9,455 nucleotides of DNA from an uncultured Halieaceae bacterium (GTDB lineage Bacteria; Pseudomonadota; Gammaproteobacteria; Pseudomonadales; Halieaceae): the NCBI GenBank assembly GCA_938074135.1, contig CALJFL010000096.1, positions 1 to 9,455 on the forward strand, written 5' to 3'. A program made the translations under genes and the position numbers. The notes under the pieces were generated by a model. The model saw only the letters and a list, made by a program, of their open reading frames with translations, made no database searches and was not told the origin of the DNA. Positions 1-6,879 of this stretch are shown here, piece after piece. Position 1 is the first letter of the stretch, and each line of letters opens with the position of its first letter.

Positions 1-349
1 AAGGCACCGCACGATCACCCCAGACAAGCACCGGTTTTTTCGGATTACGGCGGATCACCGCCGAGACGCGCTGCTTGACGGTGGCCAGTGACAGCACCTG
101 GTCTTCTGCTGACCCGAGATTGAGAAACAGTTGTCCAGAGGCATTGACCGAGACAATCAGGGGTTCGCTATCCTGATTTTCCACCGGCTCGGTATTAGCC
201 TCCGGCAGATCGACCTTTACCCCTTGCATCAGCATGGGAGCGGTCACCATGAAGATGATGAGCAGTACCAGCATCACGTCGATGTAGGGAACGACATTAA
301 TTTCGGCCATGGGCCGATGCTTGCCGCGCCCCTTGGCTCCTCCGGCCAT
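1..349 (-). CDS. tolR: TolR, Tol-Pal system inner-membrane protein (C-terminus cut off by window start)
   Basis: TolR belongs to the ExbD/TolR family. With TolQ it forms the proton-driven motor that energises TolA and the Tol-Pal envelope system, needed for outer-membrane constriction at division. My translation gives 116 residues before the window ends; the family is usually about 140-150, so roughly the last quarter is missing. Visible features are a short basic cytoplasmic N-terminus (GRGKHR, residues 7-12), the signature INVVPYIDVMLVLLIIF (17-33) forming the single membrane helix, and Asp24, which aligns with the essential proton-pathway Asp23 of E. coli TolR. After it comes a periplasmic domain beginning near VDLPEA. 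The ATG directly follows the tolQ stop with no intervening base (TAGATG), so translational coupling is likely. A second in-frame ATG at residue 14 is a less likely start because it would drop the basic segment. Confidence 0.95.
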   Translation of the reverse strand, partial: MAGGAKGRGKHRPMAEINVVPYIDVMLVLLIIFMVTAPMLMQGVKVDLPEANTEPVENQDSEPLIVSVNASGQLFLNLGSAEDQVLSLATVKQRVSAVIRRNPKKPVLVWGDRAVP

Positions 350-1060
350 CTAGCTGGCCTTCCTGTCCCGCGACTTCAATGAGTAGGCCTGCCGATACAG
401 AATGCTGGAAAACTCATCGACGAAGGTGTCATACCGGTTGGTGAAAACATCGACACGTGAGGCAAACCGGTTGTAGGCCATGACCGCAGGAATCGCAGCA
501 AACAGCCCCATGGCGGTGGCCACCAGTGCCTCGGAAATACCCGGCGCGACCGTGGCCAGCGTTGCCTGGGTGGCGTTGGCCAGCCCACGGAAAGAATGCA
601 TGATGCCCCAGACCGTTCCGAACAGGCCGATATAGGGACTGGTCGAACCGACCGAGGCCAGAAAAGCCAGGTGCCTTTCCAGACGTTCCTCCTCTCGCAT
701 CGTCGCCACCCGCATGGCACGGCGGGACCCTTCGATAATCGCCTCGGAATCCATCTCAGACTGTTGGGTGAGACGGGAAAATTCCTTGAACCCGGCCCGG
801 AATATACTTTCCATCCCGAAGGCTGAGCGGCCATCTGACGCCCGCTCATTGCCCTCACGGTACAGTTGCGACAGATCAATGCCAGACCAGAACCGCTCCT
901 CGAACTCGAACATCTCGCTGCGGGCACTGCGGAAATAGATAAAGCGCTGGACAATCATGTACCAGGACATCATGGAGGCAATAAACAAAATGCCCATAAC
1001 CAGCTGTACAGTGATGCTGGCGTGCAGCACCAGATCGATAAGACTGAGTTGTTCTTCCAA
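350..1060 (-). CDS. tolQ: TolQ, Tol-Pal proton channel subunit
   Basis: TolQ is the ExbB/MotA-like inner-membrane channel subunit that works with TolR to convert proton motive force into movement of TolA. The protein is 236 residues, close to the E. coli length. Predicted membrane helices lie near residues 16-38, 131-155 and 172-196, with a large cytoplasmic loop between the first two. Family signatures include FWSGIDLSQLY (57-67), SPYIGLFGTVWGIMHSF (141-157) and EALVATAMGLFAAIPAVMAYNR (178-199). Thr149 and Thr182 match the pore threonines Thr145 and Thr178 of E. coli. The start is TTG: a strong Shine-Dalgarno AGGGGAG lies 5 bases upstream, and the resulting N-terminus (MEEQLSLIDLVLHAS) lines up with the E. 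coli protein. It begins 11 bases after the ybgC stop and abuts tolR, as in the usual ybgC-tolQ-tolR order. Confidence 0.96.
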   Translation of the reverse strand: MEEQLSLIDLVLHASITVQLVMGILFIASMMSWYMIVQRFIYFRSARSEMFEFEERFWSGIDLSQLYREGNERASDGRSAFGMESIFRAGFKEFSRLTQQSEMDSEAIIEGSRRAMRVATMREEERLERHLAFLASVGSTSPYIGLFGTVWGIMHSFRGLANATQATLATVAPGISEALVATAMGLFAAIPAVMAYNRFASRVDVFTNRYDTFVDEFSSILYRQAYSLKSRDRKAS

Positions 1061-1065
1061 AACGG

Positions 1066-1072
1066 CTCCCCT
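1066..1072 (-). promoter_or_regulatory. Ribosome binding site that sets the TTG start of tolQ
   Basis: The minus strand reads AGGGGAG, 5 bases ahead of TTG at 1060-1058. It begins inside the ybgC TAA stop codon (1074-1072). Because it is strong and well spaced, it supports the rare TTG codon as the tolQ start. Confidence 0.75.
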
Positions 1073-1491
1073 TAGTGCCCCTGCAACTGCGTCGCACGCA
1101 ATTTTTCTGTCATCTCCCGCGGCAACCGCCGCGGCTTCACACTGCTGCGATCGACGCAGGCAATAGTAACATCCCCGTGCACCAATACCTCGTCCTGGCG
1201 CTTCACCGCCTGCTGCATCTGCAAGGTCGCACCGCGCATACCGGTCAGGCGGACCGTGGCTTGCAGTTCATCGTCCAGCCAGGCCGGCTTAAGATACTCC
1301 AGTGCCACATCGCGCACCACAAACATCAGGTCGTGATTGAAAATATAGTCTTTGCCGTAGCCCAGGGAGCGCATGAATTCAGTCCTGGCACGCTCCATGA
1401 ACTTCAGGTAATTGACGTAGTAAACAATACCGCCGGCGTCGGTGTCCTCAATATAGACCCGCAGCTTGCAAGAAAATTCCTCGCCACTCAC
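1072..1491 (-). CDS. ybgC: YbgC, Tol-Pal-associated acyl-CoA thioesterase
   Basis: YbgC is a small cytoplasmic hot-dog-fold thioesterase of the 4-hydroxybenzoyl-CoA thioesterase family. It hydrolyses acyl-CoA thioesters and is commonly encoded at the head of the tol-pal cluster, with a proposed link to phospholipid metabolism. The 139-residue protein has the signature [20 protein letters not shown] (15-34). Asp18 is the expected catalytic residue, followed by the ERARTEF helix. The start is GTG, which overlaps the ruvB stop by 4 bases (GTGA). A near-perfect AAGGAG lies 10 bases upstream inside ruvB, so expression is probably coupled to ruvB. The physiological substrate cannot be read from the sequence. 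Confidence 0.93.
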   Translation of the reverse strand: MSGEEFSCKLRVYIEDTDAGGIVYYVNYLKFMERARTEFMRSLGYGKDYIFNHDLMFVVRDVALEYLKPAWLDDELQATVRLTGMRGATLQMQQAVKRQDEVLVHGDVTIACVDRSSVKPRRLPREMTEKLRATQLQGH

Positions 1492-2549
1492 TCGCCGGTA
1501 TCTCCTTCGAGATCGAGCGGCAAGCTCGCTGACCCGACGGCCGAGGTCGGTTGCGGCAATCCGAAGTGCAGGTAAGCGCTGCGGGTGGCCATTCGACCCC
1601 TGGGTGTGCGTACCATGAAGCCCTGCTGGATCAGGTAGGGCTCCAGCACATCCTCAATAGTACCGCGCTCTTCCGAAATGGACGCCGCCAGGCTGTCCAC
1701 CCCGACCGGGCCACCGTCAAATTTCTCTATCATCGCCAACAGCAGGCGGCGATCGAGGTGATCAAAGCCGTTCTGGTCGACACTGAGCATGTCCAGCGCA
1801 CGGTCAGCGACGTCTGCCGATATATAACCGTCGGCTTTCACTTCGGCAAAGTCACGCACCCGGCGTAGCAGGCGGTTGGCAATACGTGGTGTACCGCGAG
1901 AACGACGCGCCAGTTCAGCGGCGCCCGCACTGTCGATACCGATATCGAGGATACCGGCGGATCTCTCCACAATATGGGCGAGATCTTCGGCAGCGTAAAA
2001 CTCCAGCCGCTGAACGATGCCAAAGCGATCGCGCAGGGGTGAGGTTAACAGCCCTGCCCGGGTGGTGGCACCGACCAGGGTAAACGGTGGCAAATCGAGC
2101 TTGATCGATCGCGCCGCCGGGCCTTCGCCGATCATGATATCCAGCTGGTAGTCCTCCATCGCCGGATACAGTATTTCCTCGACATAAGGGCTGAGTCGAT
2201 GGATCTCGTCAATGAACAGCACATCGCCCGGCTCAAGGTTGGTCATCAGGGCAGCGATATCGCCAGCCTTTTCCAACACCGGCCCGGAGGTGGTTTTCAG
2301 GGCGACGCCCATTTCATTGGCGATAATTGTTGCCAGGGTAGTTTTGCCAAGGCCCGGCGGGCCGAATATCAGCGTGTGATCGAGAGGCTCACCACGCCCC
2401 AGCGCGGCCTGCAGGAAGATCGACATCTGGTCACAAACCACGGGCTGGCCAACATACTCCGCCAGGGTCTTCGGGCGTATTGCCCGATCCATGGCATCTT
2501 CCCGGGGCCCGCTGGCTTCCGGGGCAATCAGTCGATCCGTTTCAATCAT
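1488..2549 (-). CDS. ruvB: RuvB, Holliday junction branch-migration ATPase
   Basis: RuvB is the hexameric AAA+ motor that pumps DNA through RuvA-bound Holliday junctions during recombination repair. The 353-residue protein shows Walker [10 protein letters not shown] (63-71), Walker B VLFIDE (110-115), sensor 1 GATTRAG (160-166) and an arginine-finger segment PLRDRFG (171-177). Sensor 2 is [13 protein letters not shown] (218-230). A C-terminal winged-helix domain (about 260-330) ends in [15 protein letters not shown]. After that comes a tail of about 22 residues rich in small and acidic residues, whose coding DNA also carries the ybgC ribosome binding site. The ATG start has a modest upstream GGGATTGGA sequence, and it lies 16 bases after the ruvA stop. 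All catalytic motifs are intact. Confidence 0.98.
   Translation of the reverse strand: MIETDRLIAPEASGPREDAMDRAIRPKTLAEYVGQPVVCDQMSIFLQAALGRGEPLDHTLIFGPPGLGKTTLATIIANEMGVALKTTSGPVLEKAGDIAALMTNLEPGDVLFIDEIHRLSPYVEEILYPAMEDYQLDIMIGEGPAARSIKLDLPPFTLVGATTRAGLLTSPLRDRFGIVQRLEFYAAEDLAHIVERSAGILDIGIDSAGAAELARRSRGTPRIANRLLRRVRDFAEVKADGYISADVADRALDMLSVDQNGFDHLDRRLLLAMIEKFDGGPVGVDSLAASISEERGTIEDVLEPYLIQQGFMVRTPRGRMATRSAYLHFGLPQPTSAVGSASLPLDLEGDTGE
1502..1507 (-). promoter_or_regulatory. Ribosome binding site for ybgC inside the ruvB 3' end
   Basis: The minus strand reads AAGGAG, the consensus Shine-Dalgarno, 10 bases before the GTG start at 1491-1489. It lies within the last codons of ruvB and supports the GTG start and the 4-base overlap. 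Confidence 0.7.
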
Positions 2550-2565
2550 GCAATTCCAATCCCAC

Positions 2566-3180
2566 CTAGGAACTGACCACGGACTTCAGCGCCCGCCGGA
2601 TCAGCTCCTCGCTGTCGTCAATGCCATCCTCGTTAACCATCGCCACCATTCGGCTGGCTTCAGCCGGTTTGAAGCCCAGCGAAATCAGCGCGCCCTCGGC
2701 ATCAGCGACAATATCAACCGCCGGCACATAACCGGCTATGTCGGCAGCTGTTACGCCGGCGCCGCCGGATCCAACCCAATCGTTCAACTTGTCGCGCATT
2801 TCTACCAACAGGCGCTCGGCGGTCTTCTTGCCGACCCCGGGCAAGGCGACCAGTGAGGCAATATCGTCCCGTTGCACACAACCGACAAAGCTATTGGAGT
2901 CCATGCCCGAGAGTATGGTCAGCGCCAACTTCGGGCCCACACCGCTGACCTTGATCAGCTGGCGAAACAGGCCCCGATCGCGTTCGTCGATAAAGCCATA
3001 CAACAGTTGCGCATCCTCACGAACGACAAAATGGGTGACAAGGGATATCTCGGCACCTACTTCGGGTAACTGGAACAGGGTGGTCATGGGCACCTGTATT
3101 TCGTAGCCAACCCCCCCTACTTCCACCAGTATGTCCGGTGGCTGCTTGAGGGCGAGAACACCTCGAATCCTTCCTATCAT
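2566..3180 (-). CDS. ruvA: RuvA, Holliday junction recognition subunit
   Basis: RuvA tetramers bind four-way junctions, hold them in an open square form and recruit RuvB. The 204-residue protein is normal in length. It has an N-terminal OB-fold (about 1-62) opening with MIGRIRG. Residues Glu55-Asp56 correspond to the acidic pin of E. coli RuvA that separates strands at the crossover. Two helix-hairpin-helix motifs are seen: [16 protein letters not shown] (75-90) and [16 protein letters not shown] (110-125). A flexible Gly/Ala linker (about 137-155) leads to the small domain III (about 156-203), which contacts RuvB. The gene sits 10 bases after ruvC and 16 bases before ruvB, in a ruvC-ruvA-ruvB order typical of many proteobacteria. 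Confidence 0.98.
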   Translation of the reverse strand: MIGRIRGVLALKQPPDILVEVGGVGYEIQVPMTTLFQLPEVGAEISLVTHFVVREDAQLLYGFIDERDRGLFRQLIKVSGVGPKLALTILSGMDSNSFVGCVQRDDIASLVALPGVGKKTAERLLVEMRDKLNDWVGSGGAGVTAADIAGYVPAVDIVADAEGALISLGFKPAEASRMVAMVNEDGIDDSEELIRRALKSVVSS

Positions 3181-3190
3181 TATTAGTCCG

Positions 3191-3709
3191 CTACCTGAGC
3201 CGTCGGCGTCGCACCGATTTGGCGCCCGCCATATTGATCATACTTTGTTGTGTGTGCGCATGACACAGTGCTGCCGCCAATGCATCGGCGGCATCCTCCT
3301 GCGGTTCGGCCGGCAGTCTCAGCAGTACCTTGACCATATGTTGAACCTGGCTCTTGTCGGCAGCACCGGTACCGACAACAGACTGCTTTATCTGTCTGGC
3401 GGAATACTCGGCCACGCTCATTTGCTTCGCCACGCAGGCGACAATCGCAGCACCCCTGGCCTGCCCCAACTTCAGTGCAGAACCGGCGCTCTTGGCCATG
3501 AAAACCTGCTCAATGGACAATTCCTGAGGGCAATGTAATTCAACCAGTTCGCTGACACTTTCAAAGATCACGCCCAGTCGATCGGGCAGTTCTGCCGTGG
3601 GCAAGCGGATCACTCCACTGGTGATGTAGTCGCTGCGTCCACCGACATGATTGATGATGCCGAAACCGGTTTTGCGCGAACCGGGGTCTATCCCCAGGAT
3701 GACCGCCAT
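3191..3709 (-). CDS. ruvC: RuvC, Holliday junction endonuclease
   Basis: RuvC is the RNase-H-fold dimeric resolvase that cuts symmetrically across Holliday junctions and completes the RuvABC pathway. The 172-residue protein keeps all four metal-binding acids: Asp8 ([12 protein letters not shown]), Glu67 (SIEQVF), and Asp139 and Asp142 ([15 protein letters not shown]). They correspond to Asp7, Glu66, Asp138 and Asp141 of E. coli RuvC. The C-terminus is a short basic RRRRLR stretch. The ATG is preceded by GGGGCGGAAAA on the minus strand, a reasonable ribosome binding site. A promoter-like sequence lies in the 88-base gap upstream, so ruvC may be the first gene of its own transcript. Confidence 0.97.
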   Translation of the reverse strand: MAVILGIDPGSRKTGFGIINHVGGRSDYITSGVIRLPTAELPDRLGVIFESVSELVELHCPQELSIEQVFMAKSAGSALKLGQARGAAIVACVAKQMSVAEYSARQIKQSVVGTGAADKSQVQHMVKVLLRLPAEPQEDAADALAAALCHAHTQQSMINMAGAKSVRRRRLR

Positions 3710-3739
3710 AGATTTTTCCGCCCCGAAGCTGAGGCTCTT

Positions 3740-3767
3740 ATTATGTACGAATCGCAGGCATTGTCAG
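3740..3767 (-). promoter_or_regulatory. Candidate sigma70 promoter for ruvC-ruvA-ruvB-ybgC-tolQR
   Basis: On the minus strand CTGACA (3767-3762) is followed after 16 bases by CATAAT (3745-3740). Each box matches the consensus at five of six positions. Transcription would start near 3733, giving a leader of about 24 bases before the ruvC ATG. It lies in the yebC-ruvC gap (3710-3797), the widest gap among the minus-strand genes up to the zinc-ribbon gene. No CTG-N10-CAG LexA-type palindrome is seen around it. Confidence 0.5.
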
Positions 3768-3797
3768 CAACTTGCGGGACAAATCGCTGGCACGAAC

Positions 3798-4541
3798 TTA
3801 CAGCGACGCGAGTACCTCGTCCGGAATGTCGACATTGGTATAAACATTCTGCACATCGTCGAGGTCTTCCAGGGCATCTACCAGCCCCATAATTTTCTCA
3901 GCGCCGTCGGCGTCAACCGGCACAGTGGTGGCGGCAATCATGGTGACCTCGGCGTCTTCCGCCGTTAGTCCCGCCTCTTCCAGCGTCTGCCTGACGGTCG
4001 CCAGGTCCTCCCAGGCGGTGATCACGGACAAAGAGCCGTCATCACTGGTCTCAATATCCTCGGCACCGGCTTCCAGGGCCACTTCCATGACCTGGTCTTC
4101 GTCGACACCGGGGGCAAAATTAATCTCCCCCTTGCGGGCAAAGAGATAGGCCACGGAGCCATCTGTACCCAGATTGCCACCGCGCTTGCTGAAAGCATGG
4201 CGTACCTCGGCCACGGTACGGTTGCGATTGTCGGTCATGACCTCCACCAACACAGCAATGCCACCCAGGCCATAGCCTTCATAGGTGAGCTCTTCCATGT
4301 CATCGGCTTCATTGGTTCCGGCACCACGGGCAATCGCGCGATCGATGGTATCGCGGGTCATATTCGAGCCCAGCGCCTTGTCGACCGCCGCCCGCAAGCG
4401 GGGGTTATCTTCCGGCTGCGGCCCGCCCTGTTTGGCCGCCACCACCAATTCGCGAATCAACTTGGTGAACATCTTGCCGCGTTTGGCGTCCTGAGCCGCC
4501 TTGCGATGCTTGATATTTGCCCATTTACTGTGGCCGGCCAT
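3798..4541 (-). CDS. yebC: YebC/PmpR/TACO1-family protein
   Basis: This 247-residue protein begins with the family hallmark [20 protein letters not shown] and continues with [33 protein letters not shown] and [18 protein letters not shown]. Family members have been described as transcription regulators (PmpR in Pseudomonas). More recent work places them at the ribosome, helping translation through difficult sequences such as proline runs; the mitochondrial member TACO1 is a translation activator. Which role applies here cannot be read from the sequence. The ATG has a good ribosome binding site (AAGGAAG, 6 bases upstream) and lies 25 bases after the aspS stop, so co-transcription with aspS is likely. 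An acidic C-terminal part (about 200-245) is typical of the family. Confidence 0.95.
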   Translation of the reverse strand: MAGHSKWANIKHRKAAQDAKRGKMFTKLIRELVVAAKQGGPQPEDNPRLRAAVDKALGSNMTRDTIDRAIARGAGTNEADDMEELTYEGYGLGGIAVLVEVMTDNRNRTVAEVRHAFSKRGGNLGTDGSVAYLFARKGEINFAPGVDEDQVMEVALEAGAEDIETSDDGSLSVITAWEDLATVRQTLEEAGLTAEDAEVTMIAATTVPVDADGAEKIMGLVDALEDLDDVQNVYTNVDIPDEVLASL

Positions 4542-4566
4542 ACTGGTCTTCCTTCTTTATGTGTAA

Positions 4567-6351
4567 CTAATCTTCTGTTGCCGCCTCGTCCCTTGTCTGG
4601 CGCAGCCGGATGTTCAATTCCCGCAACTGGGCCGCACCCACATCGCCAGGGGCATCGGTCATCACGCAATGCGCGCTCTGGGTCTTGGGAAAAGCGATTA
4701 CATCGCGAATGGAGTTGGTACCGCTCATCAACATCACCAACCGGTCCAGACCAAAGGCCAGGCCACCATGGGGGGGAGCACCATACTGCAGGGCCTTGAG
4801 CAGGAAGCCAAACTTCTCCTGTGCCTCTGCCTCATCAATGCCCAGAATCCGGAAAACCGTTTCCTGCATCTCGCAATCGTGAATACGGATACTGCCGCCA
4901 CCGAGCTCGGTACCATTGAGCACCATATCGTAGGCCCGCGACAAGGTATGCTCGGGGTCAGCTGCCAACTCCTGCGGGGTACACGACGGCGCCGTGAAGG
5001 GGTGATGCAGGGGAGTCCAGCCACCCTGGCCGTTGTCCTCGAACATGGGGAAGTCGACCACCCACAGCGGAGCCCAGCCATCGGCTACCAGGCCCTGATC
5101 TCCTGCAACCTTGATCCGCAGGGCGCCCAGTGACTCATTGACTATCTTGGTCTTGTCAGCGCCAAAGAAAATAATGTCGCCGTCCTGCGCTTCCAGCCGC
5201 GACATCATCTGCGCCACCACATCTTCCGGCATAAACTTGAGAATCGGAGACTGTAATCCCTCGACACCGGCCGCCAGCTCATTGACCTTGATCCAGGCCA
5301 GACCACGCGCACCATAGATCGAAACATACTTGGTGTAATCGTCGATTTCCTTGCGGCTGATAGAGGCGCCACCAGGGACACGCAGTGCCGCGACCCTACC
5401 CGCCGGGTCATCGGCCGGACCGCGGAACACCTTGAAATCAACCTGTTGCATCAGGTCATCGACTGAAACCAGTTCCAGCGCGATGCGCAGGTCGGGCTTG
5501 TCAGAGCCGTAACGCGACATGGCTTCGGCGTAGGACATATGGGGGAAATCGCCCAGCTCTACCGACAGGACCGACTGGAAGATCTCCCGGATCATCCGCT
5601 CGGTAACATCCATGATTGCCGCCTCGTCCAGGAAGGCCGCCTCGATATCGATTTGGGTGAATTCTGGCTGACGGTCGGCCCGCAGATCCTCGTCGCGGAA
5701 ACATTTGGCTATCTGGTAGTACCGATCAAAACCGGACACCATCAGCAGCTGCTTGAATAGCTGTGGCGACTGCGGCAGAGCAAAAAACTGGCCCGGGTGT
5801 GTACGGCTGGGCACCAGGTAATCGCGGGCACCTTCCGGGGTAGCCCTGGTAAGAATGGGGGTTTCTATGTCCAGAAAGCCATTGGCATCGAGAAAACTGC
5901 GCACGGCAGATGTGATACGCGAGCGCAATACCAGCTTCTGCTGCATCTCAGGTCGGCGCAGGTCCATATACCGGTACTGCAGCCGCACGTCTTCACCAAC
6001 CGCGGTGTATTCGTCCAGCTGAAAAGGTGGGGTGGCGGCGCTATTGAGAATCTCCAGCTCTTTACCGAGTACCTCGATTTCACCGGTGGCCATCGCCGGG
6101 TTTACGGTGCCCTCGGCGCGGGCCCGGACCCGACCGGTTACCTTCAGTACATACTCGCTGCGAACCCGGTCGGCACGCCGAAAGTGCTCCTCGGTGTCGG
6201 GGTCGAAGACCACCTGCACAATACCTTCTCGATCGCGCATATCCAGAAAGATGACGCCACCATGATCGCGGCGACGGTCCACCCAGCCACACAGGGTGAC
6301 TGTTTCGTCGATGTTGGCTGATGCCAGGGCGCCACAATAATGACTGCGCAT
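4567..6351 (-). CDS. aspS: Aspartyl-tRNA synthetase, predicted non-discriminating type
   Basis: This class IIb synthetase charges tRNA with aspartate. The 594-residue protein has an N-terminal OB anticodon-binding domain (about 1-105) with [20 protein letters not shown], and a motif 1 region (about 145-167). Motif 2 includes [17 protein letters not shown] (217-233). The bacterial GAD insert spans about 290-410, and motif 3 is [12 protein letters not shown] (530-541). Compared with E. coli AspRS as I recall it, Leu30 is replaced by His30 and Lys81 by Gly81. His and Gly at these positions are reported for the P. aeruginosa enzyme, which also charges tRNA-Asn with Asp; the product is then amidated by GatCAB. 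I therefore infer relaxed tRNA specificity. The ribosome binding site is weak (CGGA, about 8 bases upstream). The gene follows the zinc-ribbon gene by 45 bases, with a hairpin between them. Confidence 0.97.
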   Translation of the reverse strand: MRSHYCGALASANIDETVTLCGWVDRRRDHGGVIFLDMRDREGIVQVVFDPDTEEHFRRADRVRSEYVLKVTGRVRARAEGTVNPAMATGEIEVLGKELEILNSAATPPFQLDEYTAVGEDVRLQYRYMDLRRPEMQQKLVLRSRITSAVRSFLDANGFLDIETPILTRATPEGARDYLVPSRTHPGQFFALPQSPQLFKQLLMVSGFDRYYQIAKCFRDEDLRADRQPEFTQIDIEAAFLDEAAIMDVTERMIREIFQSVLSVELGDFPHMSYAEAMSRYGSDKPDLRIALELVSVDDLMQQVDFKVFRGPADDPAGRVAALRVPGGASISRKEIDDYTKYVSIYGARGLAWIKVNELAAGVEGLQSPILKFMPEDVVAQMMSRLEAQDGDIIFFGADKTKIVNESLGALRIKVAGDQGLVADGWAPLWVVDFPMFEDNGQGGWTPLHHPFTAPSCTPQELAADPEHTLSRAYDMVLNGTELGGGSIRIHDCEMQETVFRILGIDEAEAQEKFGFLLKALQYGAPPHGGLAFGLDRLVMLMSGTNSIRDVIAFPKTQSAHCVMTDAPGDVGAAQLRELNIRLRQTRDEAATED

Positions 6352-6378
6352 AGTGTTTATCCGTTGTTGGGCTAATGG

Positions 6379-6395
6379 CCCCGGCGAGGCCGGGG
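6379..6395 (-). other. GC-rich hairpin between the zinc-ribbon gene and aspS
   Basis: CCCCGGC (6379-6385) and GCCGGGG (6389-6395) form a perfect 7-base-pair stem with a 3-base loop, immediately after the zinc-ribbon gene stop codon. On the minus strand it is followed by GCCATTAGCCC rather than a U-run, so it is not a standard intrinsic terminator. It could stabilise the upstream transcript or slow polymerase before aspS. That role is inference. Confidence 0.55.
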
Positions 6396-6396
6396 G

Positions 6397-6690
6397 TCAG
6401 GCAGTGGAGCTGCTCTCACTGCTCTTCTTGGTCGTGCTGGTGTCGCTGGCAGCGCTTTTCTTGGCCGCGCCAGCGGCATCTGAACTGCCAGCAAGATTCT
6501 TCTTGTCACCGGTCTTGAAGTCGGTCTCATACCAACCGCCACCTTTCAGGCGAAAGGCCGCGGCGGATACTTTTTTGCGCAGGCTGTCTTTGCCACACTC
6601 CGGGCAAGTGACCAGCGGTTCATCACTGATCTTTCGCAGAACTTCCAGCTGGTGCTCGCAGCTCTGACACTGATATTCGTAAATAGGCAT
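6397..6690 (-). CDS. FmdB-type putative regulatory zinc-ribbon protein
   Basis: This small protein of 97 residues starts MPIYEYQC, the typical opening of the FmdB/CxxC_CxxC_SSSS zinc-ribbon family. Cys8/Cys11 and Cys29/Cys32 form two CxxC knuckles expected to bind one zinc. After them come FRLKGGGWYETDFK (46-59) and a low-complexity tail (about 65-97) rich in Ser, Ala, Thr and Lys. The biochemical role of the family is not established; the name comes from a regulator proposed for formamidase expression. I chose the ATG at 6690 because the family motif begins there and GAGGGCGAG lies just upstream. A longer frame starting at 6768 would run over the promoter. It appears to be the first gene of the aspS transcript, a common arrangement in gammaproteobacteria. 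Confidence 0.9.
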   Translation of the reverse strand: MPIYEYQCQSCEHQLEVLRKISDEPLVTCPECGKDSLRKKVSAAAFRLKGGGWYETDFKTGDKKNLAGSSDAAGAAKKSAASDTSTTKKSSESSSTA

Positions 6691-6739
6691 GGGGTTACTC
6701 GCCCTCAAACGGGGTTGATCACCAAAAATTGAGGCGCGG

Positions 6740-6768
6740 ATTTTACCCCATGCAGCAAGACAGGCCAA
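6740..6768 (-). promoter_or_regulatory. Candidate sigma70 promoter for the zinc-ribbon gene and aspS
   Basis: On the minus strand TTGGCC (6768-6763, four of six matches) is followed after exactly 17 bases by TAAAAT (6745-6740, five of six matches). The predicted start near 6733 gives a leader of about 43 bases. It lies between the terminator of the HU-type gene and the zinc-ribbon gene, where a promoter is expected. Confidence 0.6.
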
Positions 6769-6795
6769 GCACGCAGCTACAGGGATTTCAGAGGC

Positions 6796-6828
6796 AAGAA
6801 AACCCCGCGCAGCGAATGCGCCGGGGTT
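6796..6828 (-). terminator. Rho-independent terminator of the HU-type gene
   Basis: AACCCC (6801-6806) pairs with GGGGTT (6823-6828) and GCGCA (6807-6811) pairs with TGCGC (6817-6821). This leaves a bulged C at 6822 and a 5-base loop. On the minus strand the stem runs into TTTTCTT (6802-6796). It lies about 50 bases past the HU-type stop and upstream of the zinc-ribbon promoter, so it separates the two units. Confidence 0.8.
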
Positions 6829-6841
6829 CGGTACACGACTA

Positions 6842-6864
6842 CCGGGCCGGCAGCGCCAGCCCGG
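6842..6864 (-). other. Second hairpin just after the HU-type gene
   Basis: CCGGGC (6842-6847) pairs with GCCCGG (6859-6864), and GGC (6849-6851) pairs with GCC (6855-6857) across a C/A mismatch, with an AGC loop. It starts about 15 bases after the stop codon and precedes the true terminator. There is no U-run, so it is more likely an mRNA-stabilising 3' structure than a terminator. That role is inference. Confidence 0.5.
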
Positions 6865-6879
6865 GAAGGATATCGTCGC

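Noticed and set aside
1075..1575. Plus-strand frame of 166 codons antisense to ybgC and the ruvB end
   Set aside because: It is fully covered by ybgC and ruvB, which have clear family motifs and ribosome binding sites. It has no motif of its own.
5797..6321. Plus-strand frame of 174 codons antisense to aspS
   Set aside because: aspS is certain on the other strand. The frame shows no recognisable motif and is a by-product of high-GC codon usage.
6691..6768. N-terminal extension of the zinc-ribbon protein by 26 residues
   Set aside because: The family begins at MPIYEYQC, and the extension would be encoded by the probable promoter and leader.
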